Source: Fibrobacter sp. (GTDB taxonomy: Bacteria > Fibrobacterota > Fibrobacteria > Fibrobacterales > Fibrobacteraceae). From it: DNA of 5,882 nt. The stretch lies in NCBI GenBank assembly GCA_012841225.1, contig DUVD01000055.1:1-5882 (forward strand). Direction: 5' to 3'. The notes beneath the pieces are model-generated. The model was not told the DNA's origin, searched no databases, and worked only from the letters and a program-made list of their open reading frames with translations. Below are positions 5,311 to 5,882 of this stretch, piece after piece. Positions within the stretch are counted from its first letter, which is position 1, and the number at the start of each line of letters is the position of its first letter. A program made the translations under genes and the position numbers.

Positions 5311-5882
5311 TTTGTGCTCTCCGAAGGCTTGCCTCGAATAAGTCGTGGCGTTATAAAAAGAGCGAGCTCCATAGTGTAATCTTCATTGGTGTAAAAACTA
5401 AATAATTTGCCAATCCAGGGCAGACTACCTAAAAAAGGCACAGCAGAGCGTACCTTAGCCGAAGTATTTCTAATTAAACCACCCAAACAAAAAGTCTCTC
5501 CATCTTTTAATGAAACCGTCGTTTTTAGGTTTCTAGTACTAATGTCTCTTGGGCCATCACCAGAGCTTCTCGCCGAGGTTTTTATTTCTGGAATGATTTC
5601 GATGGTGATTTCTCCGCTACGCGCCACGGCAGGGGTGATTTCTAAACTAACCCCTTCATTAAAAGACCTGTAATCAGTAATGGGAAATCCATCTGCAGAA
5701 ACTTGACTTACCATATAATAAGTGGTGTTAGTCACGTTGATACTCGCTTTATTGCCATTTAGCGTGCTAATGCTTGGCCTAGCAATAATTTCCGCTTGGT
5801 TGTTTTCTTCTAATGCGGCTAATTCAAAATCAAATTGGTCCGAAAGAATGCCAATTTCTCCAAAACCACGGCCCCAAGGCAC
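5307..5882 (-). CDS. Secretin (GspD/PilQ family), C-terminal half, cut by the right window edge
   Basis: The frame is open to the edge and the visible 191 codons are the outer-membrane beta-barrel domain. The first visible codon is GTG, but it is an internal valine: the residues before it lie outside the window, so the start is not in view. Recognisable secretin elements are ELAALEENNQAEIIARPSI (20-38, the 'A-L-x...ILSRPxI' strand), NITNT-like NVTNTTYY (49-56), EGVSLEITPAV (76-86), the glycine-rich 'LKDGETFCLGGL' (125-136), and the signature VPFLGSLPWIGKLF (148-161), followed by ELALFITPRLI (172-182) and a short tail of about nine residues. Secretins form a multimeric channel through which the pseudopilus, pilus or exoprotein passes. 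It cannot be decided here whether it is of T2SS or T4P type, since the N0-N3 domains are missing from view. It is translated just before the GspL-like gene, overlapping as ATGA. Confidence 0.9.
   Translation of the reverse strand: MPWGRGFGEIGILSDQFDFELAALEENNQAEIIARPSISTLNGNKASINVTNTTYYMVSQVSADGFPITDYRSFNEGVSLEITPAVARSGEITIEIIPEIKTSARSSGDGPRDISTRNLKTTVSLKDGETFCLGGLIRNTSAKVRSAVPFLGSLPWIGKLFSFYTNEDYTMELALFITPRLIRGKPSESTK

Noticed and set aside
5139..5673. Two plus-strand open frames (5139-5405 and 5407-5673)
   Set aside because: They lie opposite the GspL-like gene and the secretin, whose protein motifs are convincing. The antisense products show no family features.
5880..5882. GTG at the right edge as the start of the secretin
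   Set aside because: The visible sequence begins in the middle of the secretin barrel domain; the valine is internal and the gene continues beyond the window.

Overview
The window fits a Gram-negative (diderm) bacterium of moderately low GC content. It encodes the C-terminal part of an outer-membrane secretin together with inner-membrane and pseudopilin components of a type II secretion (T2SS) or type IV pilus (T4P) machine. Several divergences from proteobacterial systems (gene order, domain fusions, a secretin at the head of the gene set) make me lean towards a PVC-type lineage such as Verrucomicrobiota. That is an impression from protein style, not a proof.

Layout. At the far left (1-188, minus strand) lies the start of a gene that runs out of the window; its product is not recognised. 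A 97-base divergent intergenic region (189-285) holds a short perfect inverted repeat and a weak promoter candidate. Next, on the plus strand (286-1839), is a complete membrane-bound family 2 glycosyltransferase of the cellulose-synthase / plant CSLA-like type, followed by a clear intrinsic terminator (1863-1894). All the rest (5882 down to 1856) is one tightly packed minus-strand operon that converges on the glycosyltransferase.

In transcription order the operon holds: the C-terminal half of a secretin (cut by the window edge); a GspL-like protein (degenerate actin-like cytoplasmic part, one membrane helix, periplasmic domain, i.e. PilM and PilN in one chain); a protein with a PilO/GspM-like middle and a PilP/GspC-HR-like C-terminus; a GspK/PilX-like minor pseudopilin carrying a probable beta-solenoid; and two small prepilins with the N-terminal cleavage motif and Glu5. 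Consecutive genes overlap by 4, 4, 4, 4 (GTGA, with the preferred start) and 10 bases, so translation is probably coupled throughout.

Together these genes would form the secretin channel, the inner-membrane alignment complex that links it to the cytoplasmic motor, and the minor pseudopilins that prime or cap the pseudopilus. The ATPase, polytopic platform protein, major pseudopilin and prepilin peptidase are not in the window and must lie elsewhere. The most distinctive point is the condensation of the usual M-N-O-P set into two fused polypeptides placed after the secretin. The glycosyltransferase is convergent and has no visible functional link to the secretion operon.
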